Source of the DNA: Sedimentisphaera salicampi
GTDB lineage: Bacteria; Planctomycetota; Phycisphaerae; Sedimentisphaerales; Sedimentisphaeraceae
Assembly: GCF_002117005.1 (NCBI RefSeq)
Contig: NZ_CP021023.1
Location: 2,130,995-2,194,994 of the forward strand
Direction: 5' to 3'
Length of the DNA stretch: 64,000 nucleotides
Part shown: positions 7,545 through 16,225 of the stretch, piece after piece
Position numbering within the stretch: position 1 is the first letter of the stretch
Layout of the letters: each line of letters starts with the position of its first letter
Position numbers and translations under genes: made by a program
Notes under the pieces: generated by a model
Database searches by the model: none
What the model saw: the letters and a program-made list of their open reading frames with translations, nothing else
Told to the model about the DNA's origin: nothing

Positions 7545-10160
7545 TCATTCCAGCCAGCTTTGAGCAAATTCCAAGAGGTCTGCGATATTCACCACCCCGT
7601 CTCCGCCTTGCGGGCTTATATCCGCTGAGTACGTTCCAACTGGCAGCTGCCACTGCCCGGCAAGAATGGCGTAATCGAGCAGGTCTATCTGGCCGTCTTC
7701 GTTTATATCGGCAGGCTCTGCTGCAGGGACAAATTCAATATAGTTCACCGATACGCTCTTGAAAGAGCCTTCATCAAAGCTGAGCCTTATCCTGCATTCT
7801 CCCTGCTCGCTTATAACTGCTTCGGGGATTATCGTATCCTCCCAGGTGCTCCAGCTTCCTGTATCGGGAAGGATAAGCGGGAATTCTTCCCCGCTGCCCA
7901 CCTGCAGGCTTCCGCTGAGCTCATAGGAGGAGCTGCTTCTGATAACAATATCGTAAGTTCCCGAGATTACTTCCGCATCGTATTCGAGCCATTCGCCCGC
8001 TTCGGCGTAAACAGCGAATCCGCCCCCGGTATCGCCTGCGGAGAGTATGTCAACGTCTTCAGAGCGGTATTTTCCGTAGGCATTGCCCGGGCTGTTGTCG
8101 TAGTAGGCCTCATTCTGCCCGCCCACGGCATAGTTCTCTGCCTGAATCGTCCCGGGGATTACTCGAATAATCTTCACATAATCAATCAGCCCTTCGCCCT
8201 GAGTAATGCTGAGCCGAACGCTGCCTTCTCCGGAGCTGTGAATATCAAAGGGCTCTATAATCGTTTCGCTCCAGTTAGACCAGCCGCCCGTATCCGGCAG
8301 AGAAACTCCCGCAGGCTCCTGCCCTTCAATCTCGAGAAGAGCCTCCATACCGTAGCTGGAGGTGCTGCTGATTACGGCTTTGTACGTGCCTTCGGTGAGC
8401 GTTTTGCTGTATCTCAGCCATTCGCCTGCCTCAGCATACACGGCGTATCCCTCGCTGTTTGAAAGTATTTCCACGTCGTCTTCTCTGTAATCGCCGTATG
8501 CATTGCCTGCTGTGTTGTCGTAATATCCAACGTTTTGCCCGCCTGCATCGTAGTTTTCTGCCTCTATCATCCCGGGGAGAATCCCCCTTGTTACCACGGC
8601 TTTTTCCGCAGACGCAGCGGTCTGGTTCTGATAAGGCCCCTTATCTCTCGCTCGTACCTTATATGCGTAAAGTTTGTCCGCATCGAGGCCTGTTTCGGTA
8701 TATTCAGGGCTGTCCTGCCAGCCGCTGTCATTCCCGCTGCCCTTTGTGCATTCAAAATAATACTCCACTCCGCTGGGATCTTCCGCCTCTGCTGCTTTCA
8801 TATAGACAGAGTTTCCATCTATCGTTTCCGGAGGAACCGCCCACTGAGCGGGGTTTGGGGTTGGCGGCTGCTGGTCGTCGTTTATGTCAAACTCAAAAAC
8901 CATTATCGAATATTGAGGCACGGTTATTTCAAAACGCGTGCCCGAAGTTTTCGGGGCTGTGCCGAGAGTTTCCAATAGATTCCCGCCGGAGCTTTCCCAG
9001 AGCGTATAGTCAACATCGCCTTCTATAAGCTTTGTTCCCGCCTGAACTTCAAAGCCGTAGTTTTGATATGCATTCGAGGAGTTGTTGATCAGCCATACGG
9101 TCATAGAATTGTCCTCACGGAAGGCGCGGGTAATTAGTTCGCCGAGGTTCAGGGACGTGCCGTCGATATCGTCCATAAATGCAGTTTTAGCTCCGGCTGT
9201 GCTGCGGGTGAGGGCCGTGCCGAGCTTAATGTGGTCGTCGCCGAAAGGATAGCCCCAGTATGTCATTGCGCTGAAGCCCTTGTCGAAGCAGTCGAAAACG
9301 ATTCTCATCGCCTTTTCTGAATCATTCAATAATCCGTCATTGATTCCCCAATGCACTTCGCTGTGCCACTTGGGCTTATCCCCGGCTGTGTCTGCAAAGT
9401 CGCCCAGAGCAGAGGAGTTGTACCATTGATTTGGGTAGTGATGGGTGCCTGCGATATCGTAATAATCTCCCCAGCCCTGCGTTTCCAGCCAGCTCAGCCA
9501 ATTGTCAGCACTCGAAACTTTGTATGTCTCGGGAGCAATCAAGAGAGGCATATCAAATCCTCTGCTCACAGAAAGCGCCTCCAGCTCGTCTATAGTCTGC
9601 TTGTATCTGCTTGTGGTTATATTGCCTTCGTTGAATGTGCGTTCATTATCAATGCCCAGAACGTCTATGTAAAAGCCGTTATCTTCCATCATCTCGAGGT
9701 AGTCAGCGAGCATAATCGCGTATTTCTCGGGAATAATTGGGCCTCCTGCCGAGCTCTTTGTCCATTCGGGGAAGCTGTCGTCGCCTTTGAGCTTCTTGCT
9801 TGCAAAGAGGATTACATCGCTGTTTTCAGATAGAGCATTGCCTATCGCCTCAAGCTGCATTGAATACTCATCCTCAAGGATCACCCCCTCTGAAGGGTGC
9901 CCGCGGTCTGTATCACCATTGCCCCATATCGGAATCCTGAGAACAGAAAACTGATTATCCACAAAAACCTCGCGTGCGTGGCCTGTGTTGATGTAGTTCG
10001 CCTTCCATTCCCATTTTATATCGTATCCCCACTGGATTACCGCGCTGCCGAGCTGGTCGGCGTTTATAACGGCATCCGAACCTGTAGCCGAATAAGCAGG
10101 GCTCAGAAACAGCGATAACAGCATAACTGCTGCTGTGAATTTCAAGTTTATTGTGCTCAT
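7545..10160 (-). CDS. Secreted modular glycoside hydrolase with two CBM6-like domains and dockerin-like tail
   Basis: 871 residues with a clear signal peptide ending near SPAYSA. Residues ~30-435 form a clan GH-A type barrel resembling GH30 (COG5520): VLGIDNERTF carries the likely acid/base Glu and KPKWHSEVHWG the likely nucleophile Glu. A fibronectin III-like linker follows (~440-525). Two CBM6-like modules (~530-665 and ~668-810) each contain AEAGEWL and IEAENY/QAENY motifs. A C-terminal pair of Ca-binding dockerin-like repeats (DINEDGQIDLLDY, GGDGVVNIADL) closes the protein. It likely attacks an algal or plant polysaccharide outside the cell. Exact GH family and substrate are uncertain. 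Confidence 0.8.
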   Translation of the reverse strand: MSTINLKFTAAVMLLSLFLSPAYSATGSDAVINADQLGSAVIQWGYDIKWEWKANYINTGHAREVFVDNQFSVLRIPIWGNGDTDRGHPSEGVILEDEYSMQLEAIGNALSENSDVILFASKKLKGDDSFPEWTKSSAGGPIIPEKYAIMLADYLEMMEDNGFYIDVLGIDNERTFNEGNITTSRYKQTIDELEALSVSRGFDMPLLIAPETYKVSSADNWLSWLETQGWGDYYDIAGTHHYPNQWYNSSALGDFADTAGDKPKWHSEVHWGINDGLLNDSEKAMRIVFDCFDKGFSAMTYWGYPFGDDHIKLGTALTRSTAGAKTAFMDDIDGTSLNLGELITRAFREDNSMTVWLINNSSNAYQNYGFEVQAGTKLIEGDVDYTLWESSGGNLLETLGTAPKTSGTRFEITVPQYSIMVFEFDINDDQQPPTPNPAQWAVPPETIDGNSVYMKAAEAEDPSGVEYYFECTKGSGNDSGWQDSPEYTETGLDADKLYAYKVRARDKGPYQNQTAASAEKAVVTRGILPGMIEAENYDAGGQNVGYYDNTAGNAYGDYREDDVEILSNSEGYAVYAEAGEWLRYSKTLTEGTYKAVISSTSSYGMEALLEIEGQEPAGVSLPDTGGWSNWSETIIEPFDIHSSGEGSVRLSITQGEGLIDYVKIIRVIPGTIQAENYAVGGQNEAYYDNSPGNAYGKYRSEDVDILSAGDTGGGFAVYAEAGEWLEYDAEVISGTYDIVIRSSSSYELSGSLQVGSGEEFPLILPDTGSWSTWEDTIIPEAVISEQGECRIRLSFDEGSFKSVSVNYIEFVPAAEPADINEDGQIDLLDYAILAGQWQLPVGTYSADISPQGGDGVVNIADLLEFAQSWLE

Positions 10161-10260
10161 AACCTTCCCTTAAAAAATTTTCTCTTTAGTATATATAGCT
10201 TGACGAAACCCTTTTTTTCACTTTTTTAATCAAACGCAGCGCAAAACATCAATTTTTTAG

Positions 10261-10289
10261 TTGAATGCAGCATTTTAATTTGCTATTAT
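10261..10289 (+). promoter_or_regulatory. Candidate promoter of the PEP-CTERM gene at 10386
   Basis: TTGAAT (10261-10266) and TATTAT (10284-10289) with exactly 17 bases between them. This predicts a leader of about 90 bases. The same TTGAAT-N17 arrangement precedes genes at 16226 and 37938. Confidence 0.55.
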
Positions 10290-10385
10290 TGAGTCAGTGT
10301 TAGAGCGTAATTTTTTAATTTTCACGCCCCTCGGTTTCTTGTTTGCTTTTGGTTTTTCCTCCGGGCGTAATTCTGGGAGAAAGCT

Positions 10386-11093
10386 ATGAAAAGAGTTGCT
10401 TTATTTTTGTTCACTGCGTTTTTTGCGCCCGCCCTGTGTTATGGAGGTTTATTCCAAGCCCATTTCAACGACGGCATAAACAGCGAATACTGGAGCATAA
10501 ATCAGAATACCGGCATTTACTCAGTTGATGACACTCACGGAGATATAAGGCTTGAAAAAACCGGCACTGCCCAGCCTGGAATGAATTTAGTGGAGATTAA
10601 GCTCAATCTTTCGAAGGTTTCGCTTATAGGGGATACCATCCCGGGGGATTTTGAGGCGATTATCAATTTCTCTGAAGCCGTTTTGCCGGGGCCGGGTCTT
10701 GATCAGGTGGAGCTGCATACAGCATTTACAAGCGGCCAATACTTCTTTAACGTTCGCGATAACGATTCAGGCACACAAAACGTTCACGTTTGGGACGGCC
10801 AAATCAGAGGCGGATTCCCAACCCCCGCCGCAGCGGGGACTTTGAGAATCGTGAGGCAGGCGGAAGTTATTACTGCCTTCTTCGACGACAGCCTCGTTTA
10901 TCAGAAAAGTTTCGTTACCGCAAACCTGAACTCGCTCAGCTTCACTCTTCAGAATAATCTCGGCTCAAACGACCATACAAGCGTGATTTTTGATGATTTC
11001 AAGCTGAGCGGCGAGTATGTTGTTCCAGAGCCGGCAGGGATTTGTCTGTTTTCGGCAGGGCTTGCTGCTCTTCGGCGGCGAAGAAAAGCATAA
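10386..11093 (+). CDS. PEP-CTERM anchored secreted protein
   Basis: 235 residues: signal peptide (MKRVALFLFTAFFAPALCYG), a body rich in beta-strand-like segments with FDDFKLSGEY before the end, and a C-terminal sorting signal made of VPEPAG, a short hydrophobic stretch and RRRRKA. Proteins of this kind are exported and processed by an exosortase/archaeosortase-type enzyme, which is not in this window. The body resembles a LamG or jelly-roll domain but I cannot assign a ligand. It is divergent from the glycoside hydrolase upstream, and a shared role in polysaccharide binding is only a guess. Its tail differs from the near-identical tails of the 38-46 kb cluster. Confidence 0.8.
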   Translation: MKRVALFLFTAFFAPALCYGGLFQAHFNDGINSEYWSINQNTGIYSVDDTHGDIRLEKTGTAQPGMNLVEIKLNLSKVSLIGDTIPGDFEAIINFSEAVLPGPGLDQVELHTAFTSGQYFFNVRDNDSGTQNVHVWDGQIRGGFPTPAAAGTLRIVRQAEVITAFFDDSLVYQKSFVTANLNSLSFTLQNNLGSNDHTSVIFDDFKLSGEYVVPEPAGICLFSAGLAALRRRRKA

Positions 11094-11107
11094 TCTCCCC
11101 TTTTCCT

Positions 11108-11188
11108 GAGCCTTCGGCCTGAGGGGCAGAATGAAGGCTCAAGAATATATCAATTCACCCCCGCCTCGCCGCCGGGCGGGCAGAATTG
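11108..11188. terminator. Candidate hairpins between convergent genes
   Basis: Two stems lie between the convergent genes: GAGCCTTC (11108-11115) with GAAGGCTC (11133-11140), and a nested stem CAATTC...CCCGCC (11151-11165) with GGCGGG...GAATTG (11175-11188). There is no good T tract, so termination is uncertain. Confidence 0.4.
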
Positions 11189-11204
11189 GTGTTGTCTGAG
11201 CGTG

Positions 11205-11456
11205 TTATGCCCCTGCTGTAACTATCCAGAGGGCGATGTATGGAACAATGTTGAACACAACGATAAGCAGTTTGTACAAGCCGAGACAAGAGAACATAAC
11301 CGCGCTGTACTGCTGCTCATCCATCGGGAAAAACTTGCTGTGGATCTTGTACGCTTCACTGCGCAGAGCGATCACCAGAAGCGCTCCGAATGCAATCAGA
11401 AGCACGTTGATAAGTGAACACCATCCGAGAACATTACGAATTTCAATAAGTGTCAT
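11205..11456 (-). CDS. DUF6868 family small membrane protein
   Basis: An 83-residue protein with two predicted membrane helices (LGWCSLINVLLIAFGALLV and LYKLLIVVFNIVPYIAL) and a conserved middle, KIHSKFFPMDEQQYSAVMF. This pattern matches the small DUF6868 family of unknown function. The start is taken at MTLIEIRN rather than five codons upstream because GGGAGGT lies seven bases before this ATG. It stands alone with repeat-rich spacer upstream. Confidence 0.75.
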   Translation of the reverse strand: MTLIEIRNVLGWCSLINVLLIAFGALLVIALRSEAYKIHSKFFPMDEQQYSAVMFSCLGLYKLLIVVFNIVPYIALWIVTAGA

Positions 11457-12023
11457 TTTTTTACCTCCCAAGGCTAAAATTTATAACAGTTTACAAAACT
11501 ACACGAAAGTAAGCTTGCAAGTTATTATTACGAATAAAATGGCAGTCTGTTTTCTCCTCGCCCACGCCTCTGGGCAGTTTTCACCCTAACCCCGATTTCT
11601 CAAATAGCATTCAAAATAGTGAAAAATCATTTTTTTCGTCGATCCTGCTTTGTAATCGGTGTTTTAAATTCGCTATAGTCTCTGATACCTGCTCTGTTGC
11701 TATGAAAAACATTCGCCGCAGAGAATACATACAATCCACAGATTGCACAGAGGTTATTAAATATGAGAAGCAGCCGCTAAATTCCGCTGAGATATATAAG
11801 CCGCTAAGCAGCACTAAGGATTTACTAACCGCTAATCAACACTAATTTTTCACTAATGATTTTGCAAAGAGCCACGAGCCACAGGCTACTCTGCCACTGG
11901 CCACTCTGCCATCCGCCGCAGGCGGACTTGCAGCTCTGCCACTCTGTCACTCGCCACTCAGCCAAAAATCTATCCGCTTGTTTTCCGCCTGCGGCGAACA
12001 GGCTCTTCGCCTTCGGCGGACTC

Positions 12024-12098
12024 CACGCACGGCTCTGATTGTCTTTAGTATTACGCAGCAACTTCACGATACGAGATATTTAAACCGAGCCACGCATG
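12024..12098 (-). repeat. MITE-like element, copy 1
   Basis: About 75 bp running from CACGCACGGCTCTGATT to TTTAAACCGAGCCACGCATG. The ends are imperfect inverted repeats (GGCTC / GAGCC with GCGTG-type tips). The interior, with TATTACGCAGC, matches copies at 34862, 37330 and 52516. It is bracketed by GC-rich palindromes at 12009-12022 and 12103-12118. Confidence 0.65.
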
Positions 12099-12200
12099 AA
12101 GACCCGCCGCAGGCGGGGCGGAATAAGTGGACAGCAGTACGCAGAGAAAAGATATATTGACCACAGAGGCACACGGAGGTTATTTAAATATAATATATTA

Positions 12201-12315
12201 ACATCCTCTCCGTTATCTCCGCTTCCTCTCCACCTCCGGCGGACAGGCTCGGTTTAACTCTCTTTTACATCAGAGAAAACATTTTCATAAATGAGAGGGG
12301 AAAGCTCTCTGCCGG
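12201..12315 (+). repeat. R2 dispersed repeat, copy 1
   Basis: Contains CATCCTCTCCGTTATCTCCG, then CTCTCTTTTACATCAGAG and ATTTTCATAAATGAG, ending GCTCTCTGCCGG. The same blocks recur inverted at 37485-37578, and the second half at 34771-34832. Relative to the 37.5 kb copy it carries an extra GC-rich segment near 12230-12250. Confidence 0.6.
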
Positions 12316-12608
12316 AAGGACGCTTCAACGCAATACATAATCCTGCTCTGATTCGATGGATGTGTTTTTACACAGAGGTATCGGAGGAAACGGAGGGGAG
12401 ATATTTTTTTGGCAGGATTATTTATGTTCAAAGCAATGAGAAGGCAAAAGGCAAAAGTTCCGCTGAACGAGTCCGCCTCGTCCGCTATGTCGAATCCCGC
12501 TGATGATTTTGCCACGAGCTACGCATCAATAAATGGGTAACTGTCCCTATTAAAATTCAGCAGGGGTTTGCGGCGCTCCGCACTAGTACGAAAAATCCTA
12601 TCATTGCG

Positions 12609-12635
12609 AAAAAAAAGCCGGCAGGTTATGCCGGC
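12609..12635 (-). terminator. Intrinsic terminator of mrp
   Basis: Read on the minus strand, a perfect 7-bp stem GCCGGCA/TGCCGGC (12629-12635 and 12617-12623) with a five-base loop is followed by eight Ts (12616-12609). It lies 22 bases after the mrp stop. Confidence 0.85.
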
Positions 12636-12657
12636 GATTAGTTTGCTTGGATTAGGT

Positions 12658-13494
12658 TTAGAATTTGATTTTGGAGAACGCTGCGGCGAGTGCTTGGGCG
12701 GTGGTGCTTTTCTCGCCTTGCAGAACGATGGGCTTGCCCTGTTCGCCGGAGATTGCAAATTCCGGATCCATCGGTACAGACCCGAGAAACGGCAGGCCGA
12801 ATTCCTCAGCCACCTTCTCCCCGCCGCCGGAGAGGAACACATCCACACGGTATCCGCATTTCGGGCATACGTAGCCGGCCATATTCTCCAGAACGCCGAG
12901 GACATCCACTTCCACCTTCCCGCAGAAGGATATACACCTTCGCACATCCATCACAGATACCTGCTGCGGGGTTGTAACGATAATCGCCCCGTCGGGCTTT
13001 TCGAGCGTCTGCACTGCTGATAGCGGCTCATCGCCTGTTCCGGGCGGGCAGTCAACGATGAGATAATCGAGCTTGCCCCAGTGCACCTGATTTACGAACT
13101 GATTTATCACGTTATGCTTTGCCGGGCCGCGCCAGATTACGGGGGTGGTATCGCTTTCGAGGAGGAATCCTATGCTCATCACCTTCAAGCCTGATGGGCC
13201 TGCAGCGGGGATTATCATCTCGCCCACCTGATGAATGTCTTCTCCTGTAACGTTCATCATCCGCGGTATGCTCGGGCCGTGGAGGTCCACATCGAGCAGC
13301 CCCACGCTGTTGCCCTGGCTGCTGAGCCAAGCAGCGAGATTCGCCGCCACGCTGCTCTTGCCAACGCCGCCTTTCCCGCTCATAACGATTATTTTTTTGC
13401 CGATTTCGCTGCTGCTTTGGCCGGCATCCCCGCCGGCATTTGCTGAAGGGCAGCTCCCGCTCTGGGAACACCCTGAACACTGATTCTCTGCCAT
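12658..13494 (-). CDS. mrp: Mrp/NBP35-type iron-sulfur cluster carrier ATPase
   Basis: A 278-residue deviant-Walker P-loop ATPase with GKGGVGKSSVA near residue 40, the DVDLHGPSIPRM switch near 70, and a C-terminal CPKC pair near 215 that binds a bridging Fe-S cluster. The N-terminus carries an extra Cys-rich segment (CSGCSQSGSC), reminiscent of NBP35 proteins. It is expected to transfer clusters to apo-proteins in the cytosol. The ATG has AGGAA seven bases upstream. Single-gene unit with its own terminator. Confidence 0.92.
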   Translation of the reverse strand: MAENQCSGCSQSGSCPSANAGGDAGQSSSEIGKKIIVMSGKGGVGKSSVAANLAAWLSSQGNSVGLLDVDLHGPSIPRMMNVTGEDIHQVGEMIIPAAGPSGLKVMSIGFLLESDTTPVIWRGPAKHNVINQFVNQVHWGKLDYLIVDCPPGTGDEPLSAVQTLEKPDGAIIVTTPQQVSVMDVRRCISFCGKVEVDVLGVLENMAGYVCPKCGYRVDVFLSGGGEKVAEEFGLPFLGSVPMDPEFAISGEQGKPIVLQGEKSTTAQALAAAFSKIKF

Positions 13495-13542
13495 TGTTAT
13501 TTCCTGAAAAAAATTTTAATCAAATGTTAGCTGTTAGTCGTG

Positions 13543-14514
13543 TTAAATCATTCCCTCGCGTTTTACCTTCTCCACGAGCTTCTCTTTGCGGCGTTCGTAT
13601 GCCTTAACGATATTCTGCACGAGATTGTGCCTTACGATATCGTTTCTCGAAAGCTCGCAGCAGCCGACGCCGTCAATATCGCTGAGCGTTTCGATTGCAT
13701 CTGAAAGCCCGCTCTTATTTCTCGCCTCGAGATCCACCTGAGTGAGGTCGCCTGTAACGATCATCTTTGAATCCCTGCCAAGCCTCGTGAGGAACATCAT
13801 CATCTGAGAGGGCGTTGTATTCTGCGCTTCATCGCAGATTATCACGGCTTCATTCAGCGTTCTGCCCCGCATAAAGGCCAGCGGGATTATCTCTATCACA
13901 TCAAGGCTCATCAGCTTGCGCATCTGGCCGTATTCCATTAGGTCTTCGAGGCTGTCGAAAAGAGGACGCAGGTACGGATTCACCTTCGCCTCAATATCGC
14001 CCGGGAGGAAGCCGAGCTTCTCGCCCGCCTCAACTGCAGGACGCACCAGCACGATTTTGCGGATCTGCTGCTTTTTGAGCATAGAAACCGCCATCGCAAC
14101 TGCGAGATACGTTTTCCCCGTGCCGGCAGGGCCCGTGCAGAAGGTCAGGTCGTTTTCGATCATCTGCTTCAGGTAGTCTGCCTGCCCGTCTGTAAACGGC
14201 TCCACAACTGCCTTATGCGAATAAACCTCAATCGAATAGGCTGAGGGGTCGAGATCTGTTTTTGAAACCTGTGTGATTATATTTCGAGCCTCTTCGGGGC
14301 TGACTTCCTTCCGCTTTTTGCCGGTCTTTTCGAGCCGCTCTATCGCTTTTGCTGCCTTTGCGCAATTCTCCGAATCGCCCGAGATCTTAACTTCTTCGCC
14401 CCTTGCACTCACCCGAACATCAAACGCTTTACGAATCTGCCGAAGATATTCATCGGCCGGGCCGAATACGAGAGAGGCAATGCTTTCGGAGGCAAGCGTT
14501 ATCTTTTTTTCCAA
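13543..14514 (-). CDS. PhoH family ATPase
   Basis: 323 residues. An N-terminal KH-like region (~10-75) is followed by the PhoH ATPase domain with Walker A GPAGTGKTYLAVA near residue 137 and Walker B AVIICDEAQNTTPSQM near 225. The GDLTQVDL motif near 255 is also typical. Members of this group (YbeZ-like) act in RNA metabolism and ribosome maturation. No ybeY follows here, so that link is untested. The start appears to be TTG, with GGAAGG about 12 bases upstream. An upstream ATG is in another frame. Start position is the weakest part of this call. Confidence 0.88.
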   Translation of the reverse strand: MEKKITLASESIASLVFGPADEYLRQIRKAFDVRVSARGEEVKISGDSENCAKAAKAIERLEKTGKKRKEVSPEEARNIITQVSKTDLDPSAYSIEVYSHKAVVEPFTDGQADYLKQMIENDLTFCTGPAGTGKTYLAVAMAVSMLKKQQIRKIVLVRPAVEAGEKLGFLPGDIEAKVNPYLRPLFDSLEDLMEYGQMRKLMSLDVIEIIPLAFMRGRTLNEAVIICDEAQNTTPSQMMMFLTRLGRDSKMIVTGDLTQVDLEARNKSGLSDAIETLSDIDGVGCCELSRNDIVRHNLVQNIVKAYERRKEKLVEKVKREGMI

Positions 14515-14598
14515 TTTAAAACTGAACCTTCCATTTTCCGAAAAGTAAACAAGTGTACAATTCTATACGGAGTTAGCTGTTTTTCAACCAAAATCTTC

Positions 14599-15492
14599 TC
14601 AATCACTGATCTTTGCGTCATTGAGACGCCAGTCGAAGTAGGAATATTTTACATCGAATTCAGGGTTTTTATAAACAATCCAGTTCGCATCGGGCTTATG
14701 CGTGAAGATGAAATTCAGTACGCCCCTGATAGATTCGTCTCTGGTTTTCAGCCGCGTTCTTGTGAAGTAATGTTCGTGGAAATATTCCGATTTCTCTTTG
14801 AAAAGCCTTGAAACAGCAAGCTCTTTCGCCTTATGGTCAGGGTCAACGAAATCATCTCTCAGCAGGGTTTGCTTCACCTGCTCATCGAGCATTTTCTCCA
14901 GCTTCCAGCCGGTATATGGCTCATTGCGGAGCTTAGGGGAGCTCACTGCGGCCTGAGAAAGGGCGAGAAGCACCTTCGGATCGCCGTAAACATCAACTGC
15001 ATTTTTTTCCATATCGCTGAGATTGTATTCATTGCCCATAACAGCATAATACTTATCCGTGAACGGATCATCAATCTGCATTATGCTTTCTGCAGGGTAG
15101 AAGATCATTTTGATTCTGGAGGCCTCAATGGGATAATGGTCGAAAACCGTTTTGATAACACAGATGTTATAGGCATTAATCCAGAAAGCGGCCTTCTGCT
15201 CGTCTTCCCAAACGAGAAAATCTTCCACCTCGAGCCGCCTCATCCATCTCAAAACATCCAGGATGTCGTTCTTCTGCCTTCTAACCTTCGCATAGTCCAC
15301 CTCGCCTTTGCTGTTTACAAACGAGGGCTTGAGAACTTTGCTGAAGGTCTCGTTCGGCCCGGGTTCTGCGGGCTTCTCGGCGAGCTGGTTGAGCGAGTTT
15401 GGGTCTTTGGGCGCATCGGTCTTTTCTGCTGCCTGCAGAAAGCCGGCGAGCAGGACAATTATTGAAAGAATTTTAAAATTCATAAATCTCAT
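14599..15492 (-). CDS. Exported DUF547 protein
   Basis: 297 residues with a signal peptide (MRFMNFKILSIIVLLAGFLQA). The DUF547 core is evident: DYAKVRR early, AFWINAYNICVIKTVFDHYP near 110, and LALSQAAVSSPKLRNEPYT near 180, where the family usually has a Cys or His-rich segment. Function of DUF547 is not established. It may be a periplasmic hydrolase-like domain. Lies in a run of minus-strand genes but 85 bases from PhoH and 70 from the Cys-cluster protein, so operon membership is possible. Confidence 0.8.
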   Translation of the reverse strand: MRFMNFKILSIIVLLAGFLQAAEKTDAPKDPNSLNQLAEKPAEPGPNETFSKVLKPSFVNSKGEVDYAKVRRQKNDILDVLRWMRRLEVEDFLVWEDEQKAAFWINAYNICVIKTVFDHYPIEASRIKMIFYPAESIMQIDDPFTDKYYAVMGNEYNLSDMEKNAVDVYGDPKVLLALSQAAVSSPKLRNEPYTGWKLEKMLDEQVKQTLLRDDFVDPDHKAKELAVSRLFKEKSEYFHEHYFTRTRLKTRDESIRGVLNFIFTHKPDANWIVYKNPEFDVKYSYFDWRLNDAKISD

Positions 15493-15563
15493 TATCTCCA
15501 GATTTTAGAAAAACCTGAAATCATTACAACCCGTTTTCGCATTAGCTTTTCATATAGATTGTA

Positions 15564-15998
15564 TTATTCGGTTTTGTCCTTCTTCTTATTCTTCCTATTC
15601 TTACGCCCGCGGGAGGTGAGATTGTTCTCGAATTTCACTTTCATATATTCCCGCAGCTCTTTATCGTTCTTGAAATGCAGCTCGTAGCCGTATTCATCCT
15701 GATTGAACTCGCAGCTTTCTGAATCGAAATCTCTGCATATCTGCGGCCTGTCCTTATAGTTCAGGCACATACTCGTTTCCGGGCAGAGATACCTGCACGG
15801 CGTGCTGAAGCTCACATACCACTGCCCATCCTCCACAAACACGCTGATGTTTTCGTGGCAGAGATACCATCTTATATCATCGAAATCTTTTTCGGTTTCG
15901 GGATTATCTATAGGCAGAGCGATATATCGGCAGCAAAGCCCTTCGCAGTTTTTGCAGCTCTCGTCCATATCGTCGGGCATTTGGTTCTTTTTCCCCAT
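15564..15998 (-). CDS. YkgJ family cysteine-cluster protein
   Basis: 144 residues with CKNCEGLCCRYIALPID near the start and later Cys at CRYLCPETSMCLNYKDRPQICRDFDSESC, the pattern of the YkgJ/UPF0153 zinc or iron-binding family. Possible Zn or Fe-S binding; role unknown. A Lys/Arg-rich tail (SRGRKNRKNKKKDKTE) ends the protein. The ATG is preceded by AAAGGAAA. Confidence 0.8.
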   Translation of the reverse strand: MGKKNQMPDDMDESCKNCEGLCCRYIALPIDNPETEKDFDDIRWYLCHENISVFVEDGQWYVSFSTPCRYLCPETSMCLNYKDRPQICRDFDSESCEFNQDEYGYELHFKNDKELREYMKVKFENNLTSRGRKNRKNKKKDKTE

Positions 15999-16131
15999 CG
16001 TTTATTTCCTTTGAAGCAGGTATAACAAGCTTAGATTTACTTCCAGTTAATAAAAATGCCTTTCGGCAGACTGAAATTATGAACAAATTCCGCTAAAATC
16101 AAGTACAATCAAAACAGCTTGGATTATTAAC

Positions 16132-16160
16132 TTGAATTTTCTTATTCTAACAATTAGAAT
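16132..16160 (+). promoter_or_regulatory. Promoter and overlapping operator of the secretin-lipoprotein operon
   Basis: TTGAAT (16132-16137) and TAGAAT (16155-16160) are 17 bases apart. A perfect dyad, ATTCTAA-CAA-TTAGAAT (16144-16160), covers the whole -10 box, where a dimeric repressor could block RNA polymerase. The first gene starts 66 bases downstream. Binding is inference. Confidence 0.55.
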
Positions 16161-16225
16161 AAAGTAGGCTTGAAACGGATTTCAGGCAGTTTTAGTTTTA
16201 TATTTCGCTTTGAAGGGTTCATATT

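Larger units (their letters stand above)
11457..12608. repeat. Long intergenic repeat mosaic
   Basis: About 1.1 kb without a supported gene. From about 11770 it is a patchwork of dispersed repeats that recur elsewhere in the window: TTAGTG/TTAGCGG short-period units (11786-11860, reverse orientation), GC-type heptamers GCCACTN (11866-11970), the palindrome TCCGCCGCAGGCGGA (11912-11926), a MITE-like element (12024-12098) and the R2 repeat (12201-12315). Open frames inside it are artefacts of these repeats. Confidence 0.7.

Noticed and set aside
12519..13480. Overlapping frames on both strands across mrp
   Set aside because: Shadows of the mrp coding sequence with Arg/Pro-rich translations and no family match.
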